Source of the DNA: Noviherbaspirillum autotrophicum
GTDB lineage: Bacteria; Pseudomonadota; Gammaproteobacteria; Burkholderiales; Burkholderiaceae_D
Direction of reading: 5' to 3'
DNA: 64,000 bases
Assembly: GCF_000818395.1 (NCBI RefSeq)
Contig: NZ_JWJG01000028.1
Location: forward strand, 2,835,195-2,899,194
Of this stretch, positions 17,269 to 27,903 are shown in pieces (within the stretch, counting starts at the first letter, position 1; every line of letters begins with the position of its first letter). Made by a program: the position numbers and the translations under genes. The notes beneath the pieces are model-generated. The model made no database searches and was not told the origin of the DNA. It was given only the letters and a program-made list of their open reading frames with translations.

Positions 17269-18462
17269 TTACGCGGCGATGCCCAGGATGGCGCAGGCAG
17301 CTTGCAGGCTGGCCTGCGCCTGTTCCAGCGTAGGCGCCACGAAAGTGACATGCCCCATCTTGCGGCCGCGGCGCGGATCGTCCTTGCCGTACAAATGCAG
17401 GTTCGCACCGGGCAATGCCAGCACCTTGTCCCACGCCGGCTCGCGCGGCTCGTCGCTGTCGCCGTCAAACCAGACATCTCCGAGGATATTGAGCATGACT
17501 GCCGGCGAGTGCTGGCGCACTTCGCCCAGCGGCAAGCGCGCCATGGCACGCGCCTGTTGCGCAAACTGGCTCGTTACGCAGGCATCGATCGTGTAGTGAC
17601 CGCTGTTGTGCGGGCGCGGCGCCATTTCATTGACAACCAGAGAGCCGTCCTGCAGCACGAAGAATTCGATGCACAGCACCCCGACGTAGCCGAGCTGCTC
17701 GATGATCGCCAGCGCGGCTGCTTGCGCCTTGCCTGCGCATTCGGCGGTCACGTTCGGGCCAGGCACCGTCGTCGTAAACAGGATGCCGTCGCGATGCACG
17801 TTTTCGGCAATCGGATAGACCACCGAATTGCCATCCGCACCGCGCGCGGCAAGCACCGACACCTCGTAGGCCAGCGGCAGCATCTTTTCTAAGATGCAGA
17901 GCACGCCGTTCATTTTGCCGAACGCAGCACGGACCTCTTCGCGCGTCGTGACGCGCGCCTGCCCCTTGCCGTCATAGCCGAGGCGGACGGTTTTCAGAAT
18001 GCTCGGAAGCAGCGCATCGGGTATTGCGTCGATGTCGGCGTCGCTCGCCACGATATGATGCGGGGCCGGGAGTACGCCGGATTTCGCTGCGCACTCGATA
18101 AAAAAGCGCTTTTCCGCAATCCGGTCCTGTGCAATTGAAACGCATGCGGATGACGGTGCAACGAAGGTGCGATCCGCCAGAAACGCAAGGCTTTGCGCCG
18201 GGACGTTCTCGAATTCGGTCGTAACCGCCACACATTGTGCGGCGAGCTCCGCGAGCGCTTTCTCGTCCGAATAATCAGCGCAAATCAGGTGGTCGGACGC
18301 ATGTCCGGCCGGGCAATCGCGTGCCGGCTCCAGCACCGCCACCTTGAAACCCATCATTTGCGCAGCATGCACGAACATGCGGCCCAATTGTCCACCGCCC
18401 ATTACGCCAAGCCAGCTGGGCGGCGTCGCGGAAGGAATAAACGGGTGAAACTTGTCGCTCAT
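17269..18462 (-). CDS. purK: N5-carboxyaminoimidazole ribonucleotide synthase
   Basis: ATP-grasp enzyme carboxylating AIR to N5-CAIR with bicarbonate. 397 aa. N-terminal [20 protein letters not shown], and ATP-grasp elements [11 protein letters not shown] and [20 protein letters not shown] are present. Start ATG overlaps the purE stop by 4 bp, consistent with its product being the substrate of PurE. Confidence 0.95.
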   Translation of the reverse strand: MSDKFHPFIPSATPPSWLGVMGGGQLGRMFVHAAQMMGFKVAVLEPARDCPAGHASDHLICADYSDEKALAELAAQCVAVTTEFENVPAQSLAFLADRTFVAPSSACVSIAQDRIAEKRFFIECAAKSGVLPAPHHIVASDADIDAIPDALLPSILKTVRLGYDGKGQARVTTREEVRAAFGKMNGVLCILEKMLPLAYEVSVLAARGADGNSVVYPIAENVHRDGILFTTTVPGPNVTAECAGKAQAAALAIIEQLGYVGVLCIEFFVLQDGSLVVNEMAPRPHNSGHYTIDACVTSQFAQQARAMARLPLGEVRQHSPAVMLNILGDVWFDGDSDEPREPAWDKVLALPGANLHLYGKDDPRRGRKMGHVTFVAPTLEQAQASLQAACAILGIAA

Positions 18463-18962
18463 GCCGGCAATGTCATTGCAAGTGCCGCCTGCGTCTGCCT
18501 GGAGCGGAACTCCTGCAGACGCGCAGCCAGTTGATCATCAGTCGTCGCGAGAATCGCGATTGCGGTCAGTGCAGCATTGGCGGCGCCGGCCTCGCCGATC
18601 GCAAAAGTCGATACTGGAATCCCTTTGGGCATCTGCACGATCGACAACAGCGAATCTTCGCCGCGCAGATATTTCGATGGAACGGGAACGCCGAGCACCG
18701 GAACGATGGTCTTCGCCGCCAGCATTCCCGGCAAATGCGCCGCCCCGCCGGCACCAGCGATGATCGCACGCAGACCGCGCGAGCGCGCCGACTCCGCATA
18801 GGCGAACATCTGGTCCGGCATGCGATGTGCGGAAATCACCTGCGCTTCATGCGCAATGCCGAAATCCTTCAGCATCGCCACCGCATGCTGCATCACCTCC
18901 CAGTCCGAGGAGGAACCCATGACGACGCCTACCAGGGGCGTACCTGCTTGTGCGTCGCTCAT
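18459..18962 (-). CDS. purE: N5-CAIR mutase
   Basis: 167-aa class I PurE, converting N5-CAIR to CAIR. The motifs [19 protein letters not shown] (catalytic His) and [12 protein letters not shown] are intact. It lies 1 bp from the end of purC and overlaps purK. Confidence 0.96.
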   Translation of the reverse strand: MSDAQAGTPLVGVVMGSSSDWEVMQHAVAMLKDFGIAHEAQVISAHRMPDQMFAYAESARSRGLRAIIAGAGGAAHLPGMLAAKTIVPVLGVPVPSKYLRGEDSLLSIVQMPKGIPVSTFAIGEAGAANAALTAIAILATTDDQLAARLQEFRSRQTQAALAMTLPA

Positions 18963-18963
18963 A

Positions 18964-19860
18964 TCAATCCTTCAGGGTTTCACCGGTCAGGCGCTGCAGC
19001 GCCTCGCGGTACTTGGCGCCGGTCTTCTCGATAACATCCGCCGGCAACGCCGGTGCGGGAGCAGTCTTGTTCCAGTCTTTCAGGGTTTCCAGATAGTCGC
19101 GCACGAACTGCTTGTCGAACGACGGCGGCGACATGCCCGGCGCGTAAGAGTCAGCAGGCCAGAAGCGGGACGAGTCGGCAGTAAGCACTTCATCCATCAG
19201 GTGCAGCGTGCCGTTTTCATCCAGGCCGAATTCGAACTTGGTGTCCGCGATGATGATGCCGCGCGTGGCCGCATAGTCGGCGGCGGTCTGGTACAGCTTG
19301 ATGCTGATGTCGCGCATCTTGGCGGCGAGTTCCTTGCCGATGCGGTTTTCCATTTCGGCGAAGCTGATGTTCTCGTCATGCTCGCCGAGGTCGGCCTTGG
19401 CTGCCGGCGTGAAAATCGGGGTCGCGAGCTTGTCGGCCTGACGCAGGCCTGCAGGCAAGGCAATGCCGCAAACCGCGCCGGTCGTCTGATAGTCTTTCCA
19501 GCCGGAGCCGATGATATAGCCGCGCACGACCGCCTCCACCAGGATCGGCTTCAGCCGCTTGGCGACCACGGCGCGGCCCTTGACCTGATCCACTTCATCC
19601 GCGCTCACCACGCTCTCCGGCGCGACGCCGGTCAGGTGGTTTGGCACGATGTCTTTCAGCTTTTCAAACCAGAAATCGGACATCTGGTTCAGCACCATGC
19701 CCTTGCCCGGAATCGGTTCATTCATCACGACGTCGAAGGCTGACAGGCGGTCGGTGGTGACGATCAGGATCTTGTCGTCGCCGACCGCGTAGTTGTCGCG
19801 CACTTTACCGCGGCCGAGCAGCGGAAGCGATTTGATGGTGGATTGGTAAAGACTTTTCAT
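18964..19860 (-). CDS. purC: SAICAR synthetase
   Basis: 298 aa, the longer PurC variant common in beta-proteobacteria. It joins CAIR and aspartate using ATP. Motifs [35 protein letters not shown] and DTKFEFGLD are visible. A hairpin separates it from fba upstream, so the pur genes may be partly uncoupled from the glycolytic genes. Confidence 0.95.
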   Translation of the reverse strand: MKSLYQSTIKSLPLLGRGKVRDNYAVGDDKILIVTTDRLSAFDVVMNEPIPGKGMVLNQMSDFWFEKLKDIVPNHLTGVAPESVVSADEVDQVKGRAVVAKRLKPILVEAVVRGYIIGSGWKDYQTTGAVCGIALPAGLRQADKLATPIFTPAAKADLGEHDENISFAEMENRIGKELAAKMRDISIKLYQTAADYAATRGIIIADTKFEFGLDENGTLHLMDEVLTADSSRFWPADSYAPGMSPPSFDKQFVRDYLETLKDWNKTAPAPALPADVIEKTGAKYREALQRLTGETLKD

Positions 19861-19875
19861 AGGGGTCCCAGAAAG

Positions 19876-19914
19876 CTAAACCGGCGGGTGTGTGTTGAAC
19901 ACGCCGCCGGTTAG
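19876..19914 (-). terminator. Hairpin between fba and purC
   Basis: CTAAACCGGCGG pairs with CCGCCGGTTAG (one bulged A), extended by GTGT/ACAC. The T tract is weak on the minus strand (TTTAGCTTTCT), so partial termination or mRNA stabilisation is as likely as full termination. Confidence 0.5.
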
Positions 19915-19941
19915 TTTAATGCTTATTTCTAACGCGTAATT

Positions 19942-21006
19942 TTACTGCACGATCTGCGCGAGTTCGCCTTTTTTGTATTTTTCGGCCATCTTTTCCAACG
20001 AAATCGGCTTGATCTTGGCTGCCTGGCCTTCGCAACCGAAGGCGATGAAGCGCGACTTGCAAATTTGCTTGGCCGCTTCGCGGGCAGGCTTGAGGTATTC
20101 GCGCGGGTCGAACTTGGACGGGTTCTCGGCGAAGAAGCGACGGATCGCGCCGGTCATTGCCAAACGAATATCGGTGTCGATATTGATCTTGCGCACGCCG
20201 TGCTTGATGCCTTCCTGGATTTCCTCGACCGGCACGCCATAGGTTTCCTTCATGTCGCCGCCGAACTGGCGAATCTCGGCCAGCAGTTCTTGCGGAACGG
20301 ACGACGAACCGTGCATCACCAGGTGGGTGTTCGGGATACGCGCATGGATTTCCTTGATGCGCTCGATCGCGAGGATGTCGCCGGTTGGCTTGCGCGAGAA
20401 TTTGTAGGCGCCGTGCGAGGTGCCGATGGCGATTGCCAGCGCGTCGCACTGGGTCAGCTTGACGAAGTCAGCCGCCTGGTTCACGTCGGTCAGCAGTTGT
20501 TCGCGTGTCATCGTGCCTTCCGCGCCGTGGCCGTCTTCCTTGTCGCCCTTCATGGTTTCGAGCGAACCGAGTACGCCCAGCTCCGCTTCCACGGTGACGC
20601 CGATCGAGTGCGAGAACTTCACGACTTCACGCGACACGTCGACGTTGTACTCATAGCTGGCGACCGACTTGCCGTCTTCCATCAGCGAGCCATCCATCAT
20701 CACCGAGGTGAAACCGGACTTGATCGCAGCCATGCAGACGGCCGGCGACTGGCCGTGGTCCTGGTGCATCACGACCGGAATGTGCGGATAGGCTTCCACA
20801 GCTGCTTCGATCAGGTGGCGCAGGAAGGCTTCGCCGGCGTATTTGCGGGCGCCTGCCGACGCTTGCATGATGACCGGGGCACCGACTTCGTCGGCGGCCT
20901 GCATGATTGCAGTGACCTGTTCCAGGTTGTTGACGTTGAACGCAGGCAGACCGTAGCCGTTTTCAGCGGCGTGGTCGAGCAATTGACGCATGGATACGAG
21001 AGGCAT
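19942..21006 (-). CDS. fba: Class II fructose-bisphosphate aldolase
   Basis: 354-aa zinc aldolase of the Calvin-cycle/gluconeogenesis subtype. Zinc and active-site regions are [12 protein letters not shown] and [17 protein letters not shown], and [11 protein letters not shown] lies near the phosphate site. MPLVSM (21006) is the start because GGAGAA precedes it; the ATG four codons earlier has no site. It is 29 bp downstream of pyk. Confidence 0.95.
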   Translation of the reverse strand: MPLVSMRQLLDHAAENGYGLPAFNVNNLEQVTAIMQAADEVGAPVIMQASAGARKYAGEAFLRHLIEAAVEAYPHIPVVMHQDHGQSPAVCMAAIKSGFTSVMMDGSLMEDGKSVASYEYNVDVSREVVKFSHSIGVTVEAELGVLGSLETMKGDKEDGHGAEGTMTREQLLTDVNQAADFVKLTQCDALAIAIGTSHGAYKFSRKPTGDILAIERIKEIHARIPNTHLVMHGSSSVPQELLAEIRQFGGDMKETYGVPVEEIQEGIKHGVRKINIDTDIRLAMTGAIRRFFAENPSKFDPREYLKPAREAAKQICKSRFIAFGCEGQAAKIKPISLEKMAEKYKKGELAQIVQ

Positions 21007-21035
21007 GGTGTTCTCCAAATAATAAAAATGTGAAA

Positions 21036-22469
21036 TTAGTGCTCGCCGACCTTCATGATCTTCAGGGCATTGGTGCCACCGATCTGACCCATGGGCTCGC
21101 CCCAGGTGATCACAATCATGTCACCTTTATGTACCGCACCTTTAGCCAGAAGCAAATCCTGCGCGGCTTTCAGCGTAGCTTCGCGGTCGGTGGAACGCTC
21201 CATCTCAACTGTGCAGACGTTGCGGTAAAGTGCCGCTTTGCGTTGCGTAGCGAGAATCGGCGTGATCGCATAGATCGGGATATCGATGTTGTGGCGGCTC
21301 ATCCACAGCGCGGTCGAGCCGGACTCGGTAAGCGCAACGATCGCCTTGACGCGCAAGTGGTGGGCAGTGAATAACGCGCCGTATGCGATCGACTGGTCGA
21401 TACGGGTAAAGGTCGCGTTGAGGAAATCCGCGTCCAGCTTCACCACGTCTGATTTTTCCGCTTCCAGGCAGATTGCCGCCATGGCTTCAACCGTTTCGAC
21501 CGGATATTTACCGGAAGCGGTTTCCGCCGACGTCATCACCGCGTCGGTACCATCGAGAACCGCGTTGGCGACATCCGACACTTCGGCACGGGTCGGCACT
21601 GCATTGACGATCATCGACTCCATCATCTGGGTCGCGGTGATCGTCAGCTTGTTGGAGGCACGCGCCATCTTGATCATGCGCTTCTGCAAGGCCGGCACCG
21701 CCGCATTGCCGACTTCCACCGCCAAGTCGCCGCGCGCCACCATGATGCCGTCGGAAACGTCGAGGATTTCCTGCAATGCCGGAATCGCCTCTGCGCGCTC
21801 GATCTTCGCGATCATCTGCGGCTTGTGCCCGGTTTGCTCGCCAGCGATATTGGCTAGCTGACGCGCCATGATCATGTCGGACGCGTTCTTCGGGAACGAC
21901 ACCGCCACGTAATCGGCCTGGAAGCTCATCGCCGTCTTGATGTCTTCCATGTCCTTTGCCGTGAGCGCCGGCGCCGACAGGCCGCCACCTAAGCGGTTGA
22001 TACCCTTGTTGTTCGACAGTTCGCCGCCGATCTTCACAGTCGTGTGAATCGCGCTGCCCACTACCTGGTCGACTACCAGCACGATCAGTCCGTCATTGAG
22101 CAGCAGCACGTCACGCGGCTTCAGGTCGCGCGGCAATTCCTTGTAGTCGAGCCCGACTTGCGCCTGGTTGCCGAGTTCACATGCTGCATCGAGCACGAAC
22201 TTGCTGCCGCTTTCGAGGAAGATCTTGCCGTTTTCGAACTTGCCGATGCGGATCTTCGGTCCCTGCAAATCCGCCATGATCGCCACTTCGCGTCCGCACT
22301 TGGCTGCAGCCTGGCGCACGAGTGTGGCGCGGTCGATATGGTCTTGCGCCTTACCGTGCGAAAAATTCAACCGCACCACATTGACGCCCGCCTGAATCAT
22401 GCGCGTGAGCGTATCCAGGTCGCTGGAAGCGGGGCCAATGGTGGAAACGATTTTTGTAGCTCTTTGCAT
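21036..22469 (-). CDS. pyk: Pyruvate kinase
   Basis: 477 aa, final ATP-forming step of glycolysis. [15 protein letters not shown] at the N-terminus, [13 protein letters not shown], the catalytic Lys/metal segment [10 protein letters not shown]...[14 protein letters not shown], and [10 protein letters not shown] are intact. Start 22469 is taken from the homologous N-terminus with TAGGAT upstream. A 13-bp hairpin lies between it and pgk. Confidence 0.95.
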   Translation of the reverse strand: MQRATKIVSTIGPASSDLDTLTRMIQAGVNVVRLNFSHGKAQDHIDRATLVRQAAAKCGREVAIMADLQGPKIRIGKFENGKIFLESGSKFVLDAACELGNQAQVGLDYKELPRDLKPRDVLLLNDGLIVLVVDQVVGSAIHTTVKIGGELSNNKGINRLGGGLSAPALTAKDMEDIKTAMSFQADYVAVSFPKNASDMIMARQLANIAGEQTGHKPQMIAKIERAEAIPALQEILDVSDGIMVARGDLAVEVGNAAVPALQKRMIKMARASNKLTITATQMMESMIVNAVPTRAEVSDVANAVLDGTDAVMTSAETASGKYPVETVEAMAAICLEAEKSDVVKLDADFLNATFTRIDQSIAYGALFTAHHLRVKAIVALTESGSTALWMSRHNIDIPIYAITPILATQRKAALYRNVCTVEMERSTDREATLKAAQDLLLAKGAVHKGDMIVITWGEPMGQIGGTNALKIMKVGEH

Positions 22470-22493
22470 GATCGAGAATCCTAGAGGAGCAAT

Positions 22494-22524
22494 GCGGCGA
22501 CACGCATTCCCTGCGTGTCGCCGC
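22494..22524 (-). other. Strong hairpin between pgk and pyk
   Basis: GCGGCGACACGCA (22494-22506) and TGCGTGTCGCCGC (22512-22524) pair perfectly around a 5-nt loop. No T tract follows on the minus strand; the pyk ribosome site comes about 25 nt later. This fits an mRNA processing or stabilising element better than a terminator. Confidence 0.6.
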
Positions 22525-22531
22525 TCCGGCA

Positions 22532-23722
22532 TTACTGTGCGCGTTGCATCAGAATGTCCACCGCAGGCAAGGTCTTCCCTTCCAGGAATTCCAGGAAAGC
22601 GCCGCCGCCGGTCGAAATATAGCCGACCTTGTCAGCAATATGGTACTTGGCGATGGCTGCGAGCGTATCGCCGCCGCCGGCAATCGAAAACGCCTTGGAA
22701 TTTGCGATTGCCATTGCCAGCGTCTTGGTGCCTTCGCCGAACTGGTCGAATTCAAACACGCCCACCGGGCCGTTCCAGACGACCGTGCCGGCTTGCGCGA
22801 TCTGCTGCGCCAGCTGTGCCGCCGTCTTCGGGCCGATGTCGAGGATCATGTCGTCGTCCGCCACGTCCTTCACGTCCTTGACGGTGGCAACGGCAGTGGC
22901 GGAAAACTCTTTCGCACACACCACGTCGACCGGGATCGGCACCGATGCGCCGCGCTTGGCCATCATATCGATGATGGCTTTCGCTTCGCTGACGAGGTCC
23001 GCTTCCGCGAGCGACTTGCCAATCTTCAGGCCGGCTGCCAGCATGAAGGTATTGGCGATGCCGCCGCCGACGATCAGGTTATCGACCTTCTCGGCCAGCG
23101 ACTTCAGGATGGTCAGCTTGGTCGACACCTTGGAGCCGGCAACGATGGCGGCCAGCGGACGCGCGGGATCGCCCAGCGCCTTGCCCAGCGCATCGAGTTC
23201 CGCCGCGAGCAGCGGGCCGGCGCAGGCGATCGGCGCAAATTTTGCCAAGCCGTGGGTGGTCGCTTCGGCGCGGTGCGCGGTGCCGAAGGCGTCGTTCACA
23301 TACACGTCGCACAGCTTCGCCATCTTCTGGGCGAGCTCGTCACTGTTCTTTTTCTCGCCCTTGTTGACACGGCAGTTTTCCAGCAACACGACCTGGCCCG
23401 GCTTCACGTCGACGCCATCGACCCAGTTCTGCTTCAGTTCGACCGGCTGGCCGAGCAATTCGGACAGGCGCTTGGCGATCGGCGCCAGCGAGTCTTCCGG
23501 CTTGAATTCGCCTTCGGTCGGACGGCCGAGATGCGACGTCACCATCACTGCGGCGCCGGCCTGCAGCGCCTGCTGGATCGCCGGCACGGAGGCACGGATG
23601 CGGGTGTCTTCGGTGATGTTGCCGGCGTCGTCTTGCGGCACATTGAGATCGGCGCGAATGAATACGCGTTTGCCCTGGAGTTGACTGCGTGCGATGAGGT
23701 CGCTCAAGCGGTTGAATTGCAT
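22532..23722 (-). CDS. pgk: Phosphoglycerate kinase
   Basis: 396-aa two-domain kinase making ATP from 1,3-bisphosphoglycerate. [23 protein letters not shown], the nucleotide part [19 protein letters not shown] and the C-terminal [13 protein letters not shown] are all present. It is the first gene of the pgk-pyk-fba series. Confidence 0.96.
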   Translation of the reverse strand: MQFNRLSDLIARSQLQGKRVFIRADLNVPQDDAGNITEDTRIRASVPAIQQALQAGAAVMVTSHLGRPTEGEFKPEDSLAPIAKRLSELLGQPVELKQNWVDGVDVKPGQVVLLENCRVNKGEKKNSDELAQKMAKLCDVYVNDAFGTAHRAEATTHGLAKFAPIACAGPLLAAELDALGKALGDPARPLAAIVAGSKVSTKLTILKSLAEKVDNLIVGGGIANTFMLAAGLKIGKSLAEADLVSEAKAIIDMMAKRGASVPIPVDVVCAKEFSATAVATVKDVKDVADDDMILDIGPKTAAQLAQQIAQAGTVVWNGPVGVFEFDQFGEGTKTLAMAIANSKAFSIAGGGDTLAAIAKYHIADKVGYISTGGGAFLEFLEGKTLPAVDILMQRAQ

Positions 23723-23797
23723 GGCTGCCTGACAATTATAAGAATGGAAAAACGGCTATTTTACCGCAGCACACACCCCTGAAAAACCGTTTTCTGA

Positions 23798-24124
23798 TTA
23801 CAAGGTGATACGTAGCAAAGTGAACAAGAGCATGCCTGCGATGATCGTTCCAAGCAGATGCCGTGTTGTCAAAAACACCAAAACCGCGCCAAGCCCCGCC
23901 ATCAGTTTCGGATTGCTCCAGGACATGGCAAGCTCGCCGTTCGCCAGCAGCAAGTCAGGCGCAACAATTGCCGCCAGTGCGGCAGCCGGCGCATAGCGCA
24001 ACGCATGCTGCAGCTTCGGCGGCAGCCGCACCGCATGCCGCCCTAATAAAAAGAATGAACAACGCGTCAGGATTGTCGCCAGCGTCAGCCACAGGATGGC
24101 AAGCCAGGTATCAGCCGCATTCAT
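23798..24124 (-). CDS. azlD: AzlD-type branched-chain amino acid exporter subunit
   Basis: 108 aa with about four hydrophobic helices (LAILWLTLATILTR, APAAALAAIVAPDLLL, MAGLGAVLVFLTTR, LGTIIAGMLLFTLL). Partner of AzlC. The start ATG overlaps the azlC stop. A much longer ORF in another frame runs across this pair and is not coding. Confidence 0.88.
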   Translation of the reverse strand: MNAADTWLAILWLTLATILTRCSFFLLGRHAVRLPPKLQHALRYAPAAALAAIVAPDLLLANGELAMSWSNPKLMAGLGAVLVFLTTRHLLGTIIAGMLLFTLLRITL

Positions 24125-24864
24125 GTTTTTTCCTTGTCGAGAAAGGTATCGACGATCATGGCCGCCGCCATGCCGAGGATTACGGCAAGCAGCAGCCCCA
24201 ATCGGTACGGCAATCCGGCAGCGGCGACGGCGACCATGCTTGCGACGATCACCCCAACTAGCGCGGCACGATTGATGACGAGCGGTATCATCACGGCCAG
24301 CAAGGCGAGCGTGCCGGCAAAACCGATTCCCCAGTTCTGCGGAATCTGGCTGGCGAGCAGGATGCCGGCAACCGAACCTGCCTGCCAGGCACACCAGTTT
24401 GGATAGCCGATACCACTGAAAAAGCCGACCTTGCCTTCGCCGCGGAAAATCGTCTCGGCCGGGAAGCGCTGCGGGAACAGGCCCATCGTGATATCGGCAT
24501 TGAAGTAGCCGAACCAGAGCCGCTTGTACCATGGCAGGTGCGCGAAATGCGGGCCGACCGCTGCGGCAAAAATGACAAAGCGCAGGTTCACCACCAGCGC
24601 CGTCAAAAACACCATCCAGATCGGCACGTTGGCCGCCATCAGCGGCACAGCCGCCAGTTGCGCCGAGCCGGCGAACACCAGAAAGGTCATGCCCAGCGCC
24701 TGCCACAGGGTCAGCCCCGATTTCATCATCGCCATGCCGGTAACCATGCCCCATGCAAAAATACCGGGCATGGTCGGCGCGCAGGCCTTCAATCCTTCGC
24801 TGAACGCACGCTTTTCCGGATCGACGGCAGCGCGGTCCAGCGCCTTGGAATCTGTATTGCTCAT
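24121..24864 (-). CDS. azlC: AzlC-type branched-chain amino acid exporter subunit
   Basis: 247-aa inner-membrane protein. PGIFAWGMVTGMAMMKSGLT, VFAGSAQLAAVPLM and LTALVVNLRFVIFAA are family hallmarks. It is transcribed away from ilvE, the branched-chain aminotransferase, which supports a role in exporting excess Val/Leu/Ile. MSNTDSK (24864) is chosen; a 29-residue longer reading lacks family similarity. Confidence 0.9.
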   Translation of the reverse strand: MSNTDSKALDRAAVDPEKRAFSEGLKACAPTMPGIFAWGMVTGMAMMKSGLTLWQALGMTFLVFAGSAQLAAVPLMAANVPIWMVFLTALVVNLRFVIFAAAVGPHFAHLPWYKRLWFGYFNADITMGLFPQRFPAETIFRGEGKVGFFSGIGYPNWCAWQAGSVAGILLASQIPQNWGIGFAGTLALLAVMIPLVINRAALVGVIVASMVAVAAAGLPYRLGLLLAVILGMAAAMIVDTFLDKEKT

Positions 24865-25044
24865 GTGTTCACAAAATGATGGATGCGACGAATGTCGGCG
24901 ACGGGAAAGTGACAGATCGGAAAGAAAGGGCGCTGTGCGTGGAACGCCCATGAAAATGTGAACCCGATATTCTACCGATCAATTTTCTCCCTTGTTGGAG
25001 TGGGTTAAAATCGAGGCTTTGCGACAATTTTTGGAGAGCTCAAC

Positions 25045-25965
25045 ATGTCCATGGCCGACCGCGACGGAAAAATCTGGAAAGACGGCGAACTCATCGATTG
25101 GCGTGATGCCAAGGTCCACGTGCTCACCCACACGCTGCATTACGGCATGGGCGTGTTCGAAGGCGTGCGTGCTTACAAGACGCCGAAGGGAACCGCGATT
25201 TTCCGCCTGAAGGAACACACGCAGCGCCTGTTCAATTCGGCCAAGATATTCCAGATGCAAATCCCGTTCGACATGGAAACGGTGATGCAAGCGCAGCGCC
25301 AGGTCGTGCGCGAAAACAAGCTGGAATCGTGCTACATCCGCCCGCTGGTCTGGATCGGTTCTGAAAAGCTCGGCGTATCCGCCAAGGGCAACACGATCCA
25401 CGTCGCCATCGCCGCCTGGCCGTGGGGCGCGTATCTCGGCGAAGATGGCCTGGCCAAGGGTATTCGCGTCAAGACTTCGTCATTCACGCGCCATCATGTG
25501 AATGTGTCGCTGGTGCGCGCCAAGGCATGCGGCTACTACATCAATTCGATCCTCGCAAATCAGGAAGCGACCGCCGACGGCTACGACGAAGCGCTGCTGC
25601 TCGACACCGACGGCTATGTCTCCGAAGGCTCCGGCGAAAACGTCTTTGTCGTCAAGAACGGCAAGATCTACACGCCCGATCTGGCTTCCTGCCTGGACGG
25701 CATCACGCGCGACGCGGTACTGACCATGGCGCGCGACCTCGGCATCGCCGTGATCGAAAAGCGCATTACACGCGACGAAATGTACTGCTGCGACGAAGCA
25801 TTCTTTACCGGCACCGCTGCCGAGATCACGCCGATTCGCGAACTGGACAACCGCGTCATCGGCGAAGGCAAGCGCGGTCCGATCACGGAAAAACTGCAGA
25901 CGCTGTTCTTTGACGTGGTTGCCGGCAAGGCGCCGCAGTATGAACACTGGCTCACCCTGGTTTAA
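25045..25965 (+). CDS. ilvE: Branched-chain amino acid aminotransferase
   Basis: 306-aa PLP fold type IV aminotransferase for the last step of Val, Leu and Ile synthesis. HTLHYGMGVFEGVRAY, the PLP Lys in VRAKACGYYINSILANQEA and VSEGSGENVFVVKNG are present. ATG 25045 follows GGAGAGCTCAAC. A small zinc-ribbon gene follows by 19 bp and may be cotranscribed. Confidence 0.96.
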   Translation: MSMADRDGKIWKDGELIDWRDAKVHVLTHTLHYGMGVFEGVRAYKTPKGTAIFRLKEHTQRLFNSAKIFQMQIPFDMETVMQAQRQVVRENKLESCYIRPLVWIGSEKLGVSAKGNTIHVAIAAWPWGAYLGEDGLAKGIRVKTSSFTRHHVNVSLVRAKACGYYINSILANQEATADGYDEALLLDTDGYVSEGSGENVFVVKNGKIYTPDLASCLDGITRDAVLTMARDLGIAVIEKRITRDEMYCCDEAFFTGTAAEITPIRELDNRVIGEGKRGPITEKLQTLFFDVVAGKAPQYEHWLTLV

Positions 25966-25984
25966 TCACCCTCACAAAGACATC

Positions 25985-26185
25985 ATGACCCAAGCAAAAC
26001 AAACGATGAGCTACGTCGAACTGGACGGCAAGGACTTGCCAGCGTTCTGCCCCAACCCGGCCATGCCGATCTGGTCGTCGCATCCGCGCGTCTATCTCGA
26101 CCTCGGCCACGATGGCGAGGGCAAGTGCCCGTACTGCGGCACGATCTATCGCCTCAAGCCCGGCACCGTAGTCAAAGGCCATTGA
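25985..26185 (+). CDS. Zinc-finger CHCC domain protein
   Basis: 66 aa. CPNPAMPIWSSHPRVYLDL followed by CPYCGTIYRL gives the Cys-His-Cys-Cys set of the small zf-CHCC family, related to the C-terminus of the complex I accessory subunit NDUFS6. The exact bacterial role is not established. ATG 25985 begins the conserved part; an upstream in-frame start would overlap ilvE. Confidence 0.85.
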   Translation: MTQAKQTMSYVELDGKDLPAFCPNPAMPIWSSHPRVYLDLGHDGEGKCPYCGTIYRLKPGTVVKGH

Positions 26186-26394
26186 ACGCATAGGCCGCAA
26201 GCCGGCCTGAGCGACTTGCCAGCGCCGGCCATCCATTTCGGCAACGTCGTCGAACCCGCTCTTTGCAGCGGCTCGACGACGCCATCTCCCCGCTGCGCCA
26301 GGTGCATTGCACTATACTGTTCCATTCTTGCCAGGGCAGGCCACCAACAGGTCGGTCTGTGACTGTTCTGCATGGAAAGGAGATTCGACACACC

Positions 26395-26826
26395 ATGCCC
26401 AAACTAAGCAAAATACTGGAAACACCCGAAGAGACCGAGGCGGCCTTCTATGATGCCATCAGCCGCGCCGATGTCGAGGGCGTAATGGCTTTGTGGGCGG
26501 ACGAGGAAGAGATCGTCTGCATCCATCCCGGCGCGCCGCGGCTGGTGGGCCACGCGGCGATTCGCGCCGCATGGGAGTCGATTTTCGAACAAGGCGGCGT
26601 GCAAATCCGGCCGGTACAGCTGCATGTCACGCAGAACGTCATGACCTCGATACACAACATCATCGAGGAAGTGCACCGCAAGGTATCGCGTCAGCAAGAC
26701 ATTCATATTCTTGCCACCAATGTCTACATGAAAACGGCTGCAGGCTGGCGCATCGTCACGCATCACGCCTCGGTGGTCCCGGGAGAGGCGCCGCCGGAAA
26801 CATCGGTCGCGACACTCCTGCATTGA
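26395..26826 (+). CDS. SnoaL-like / DUF4440-type protein
   Basis: 143 aa with the NTF2-like cone pattern: ETEAAFYDAISRADVEGVMA, WADEEEIVCIHPGAPRLVGH and VYMKTAAGWRIVTHHAS. Members include small isomerases and binding proteins; nothing fixes the substrate. AAGGAG lies 12 bp upstream of ATG 26395. Confidence 0.75.
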   Translation: MPKLSKILETPEETEAAFYDAISRADVEGVMALWADEEEIVCIHPGAPRLVGHAAIRAAWESIFEQGGVQIRPVQLHVTQNVMTSIHNIIEEVHRKVSRQQDIHILATNVYMKTAAGWRIVTHHASVVPGEAPPETSVATLLH

Positions 26827-26931
26827 TTGCCGTTGCATTCCTGACTGCTGCCTCGATTCGCGGCAATGTTTCATCGGTCGATTTTGAGTTCACTCAATCA
26901 GCATCCCGAGGCTGCATAAGAAGATAGATTC

Positions 26932-27882
26932 ATGAACTACCCAGCACCTCCATGGCTCCCCGGCGGGCACCTGCAGACCATTTATCCGGCGACCTGCATC
27001 GCCAAGCCGAAAGTTGCCTACCGCCGTGAACGCTGGGCCACGCCTGATGGCGATTTCATCGATGTCGATTTCGTCGATGGCAAGCCGGGGCGGCCTTTCA
27101 TCGTGCTGTTCCACGGGCTGGAAGGCTCGTCCGACAGCCACTACGCGCGCGCCTTGATGGCGCATCTCGCGTCGCTCGGCTGGTCGGGCGCGGTGCCGCA
27201 TTTTCGTGGCTGTTCCGGCGAGATGAACCAGGCGCCGCGCTTCTATCATTCGGGAGATGCGCAGGAAGTCGACTGGGTCATCCGGCGCCTGGTCGCTCAG
27301 GGGAAAAAGAACACTGCCTCGAAGTTTTATGCGGCCGGCGTTTCGCTCGGCGGCAACGCGCTGCTGCGCTGGCTCGGCGAATCGCAGCACGAGGCGGACA
27401 TCGTCGACGCCGCATGCGCGATATCCGCGCCGCTGGACTTGGCCGGTGGCGGCGCGGCCTTGTCGCGCGGGCTGAACATGATCTATACGCGGGTGTTTTT
27501 GCAAACGCTGAAGCCGAAATGCCTGCAAAAGCTCAAGCAGTTTCCCGGACTGTTTGACTGCGACACCATGCTGCGCTCGCGTACCCTGTACGAGTTCGAC
27601 AATATCGTCACCGCGCCCCTGCACGGTTATCGCAATACCGATGATTACTGGCACCGCGCCAGCGCCAAGCACGTGCTCAACGATATCACCGTGCGCACGC
27701 TGGTACTCAACGCCAGGAACGACCCCTTCCTGCCGCCCCACCACTTGCCGGCAACCGCATCGCGCCATGTCACGCTCGATTACCCCGCGCAAGGCGGCCA
27801 TGTCGGCTTTGCCGTCGGCGGCCCGCCCGGGAAGATCGACTGGCTGCCCCAGCGCATACTCGGCTTCCTGGAAGCGAATTAA
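26932..27882 (+). CDS. YheT-family alpha/beta hydrolase
   Basis: 316 aa. N-terminal PWLPGGHLQTIYPA is the family signature. The triad is visible as Ser in AAGVSLGGNALLRW, Asp in LNARNDPFLPP and His in AQGGHVGFAVGG, with the oxyanion region VLFHGLEGSSDSHYA. Probably a cytoplasmic or membrane-associated esterase of unknown substrate. The next gene starts 21 bp downstream. Confidence 0.88.
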   Translation: MNYPAPPWLPGGHLQTIYPATCIAKPKVAYRRERWATPDGDFIDVDFVDGKPGRPFIVLFHGLEGSSDSHYARALMAHLASLGWSGAVPHFRGCSGEMNQAPRFYHSGDAQEVDWVIRRLVAQGKKNTASKFYAAGVSLGGNALLRWLGESQHEADIVDAACAISAPLDLAGGGAALSRGLNMIYTRVFLQTLKPKCLQKLKQFPGLFDCDTMLRSRTLYEFDNIVTAPLHGYRNTDDYWHRASAKHVLNDITVRTLVLNARNDPFLPPHHLPATASRHVTLDYPAQGGHVGFAVGGPPGKIDWLPQRILGFLEAN

Positions 27883-27903
27883 CGTTCAGGCGATACTGTT
27901 CTC

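Noticed and set aside
23798-24754. 318-codon reading through azlC and azlD
   Set aside because: Only its last 108 codons (AzlD) resemble a protein; the first part is the wrong frame of azlC.
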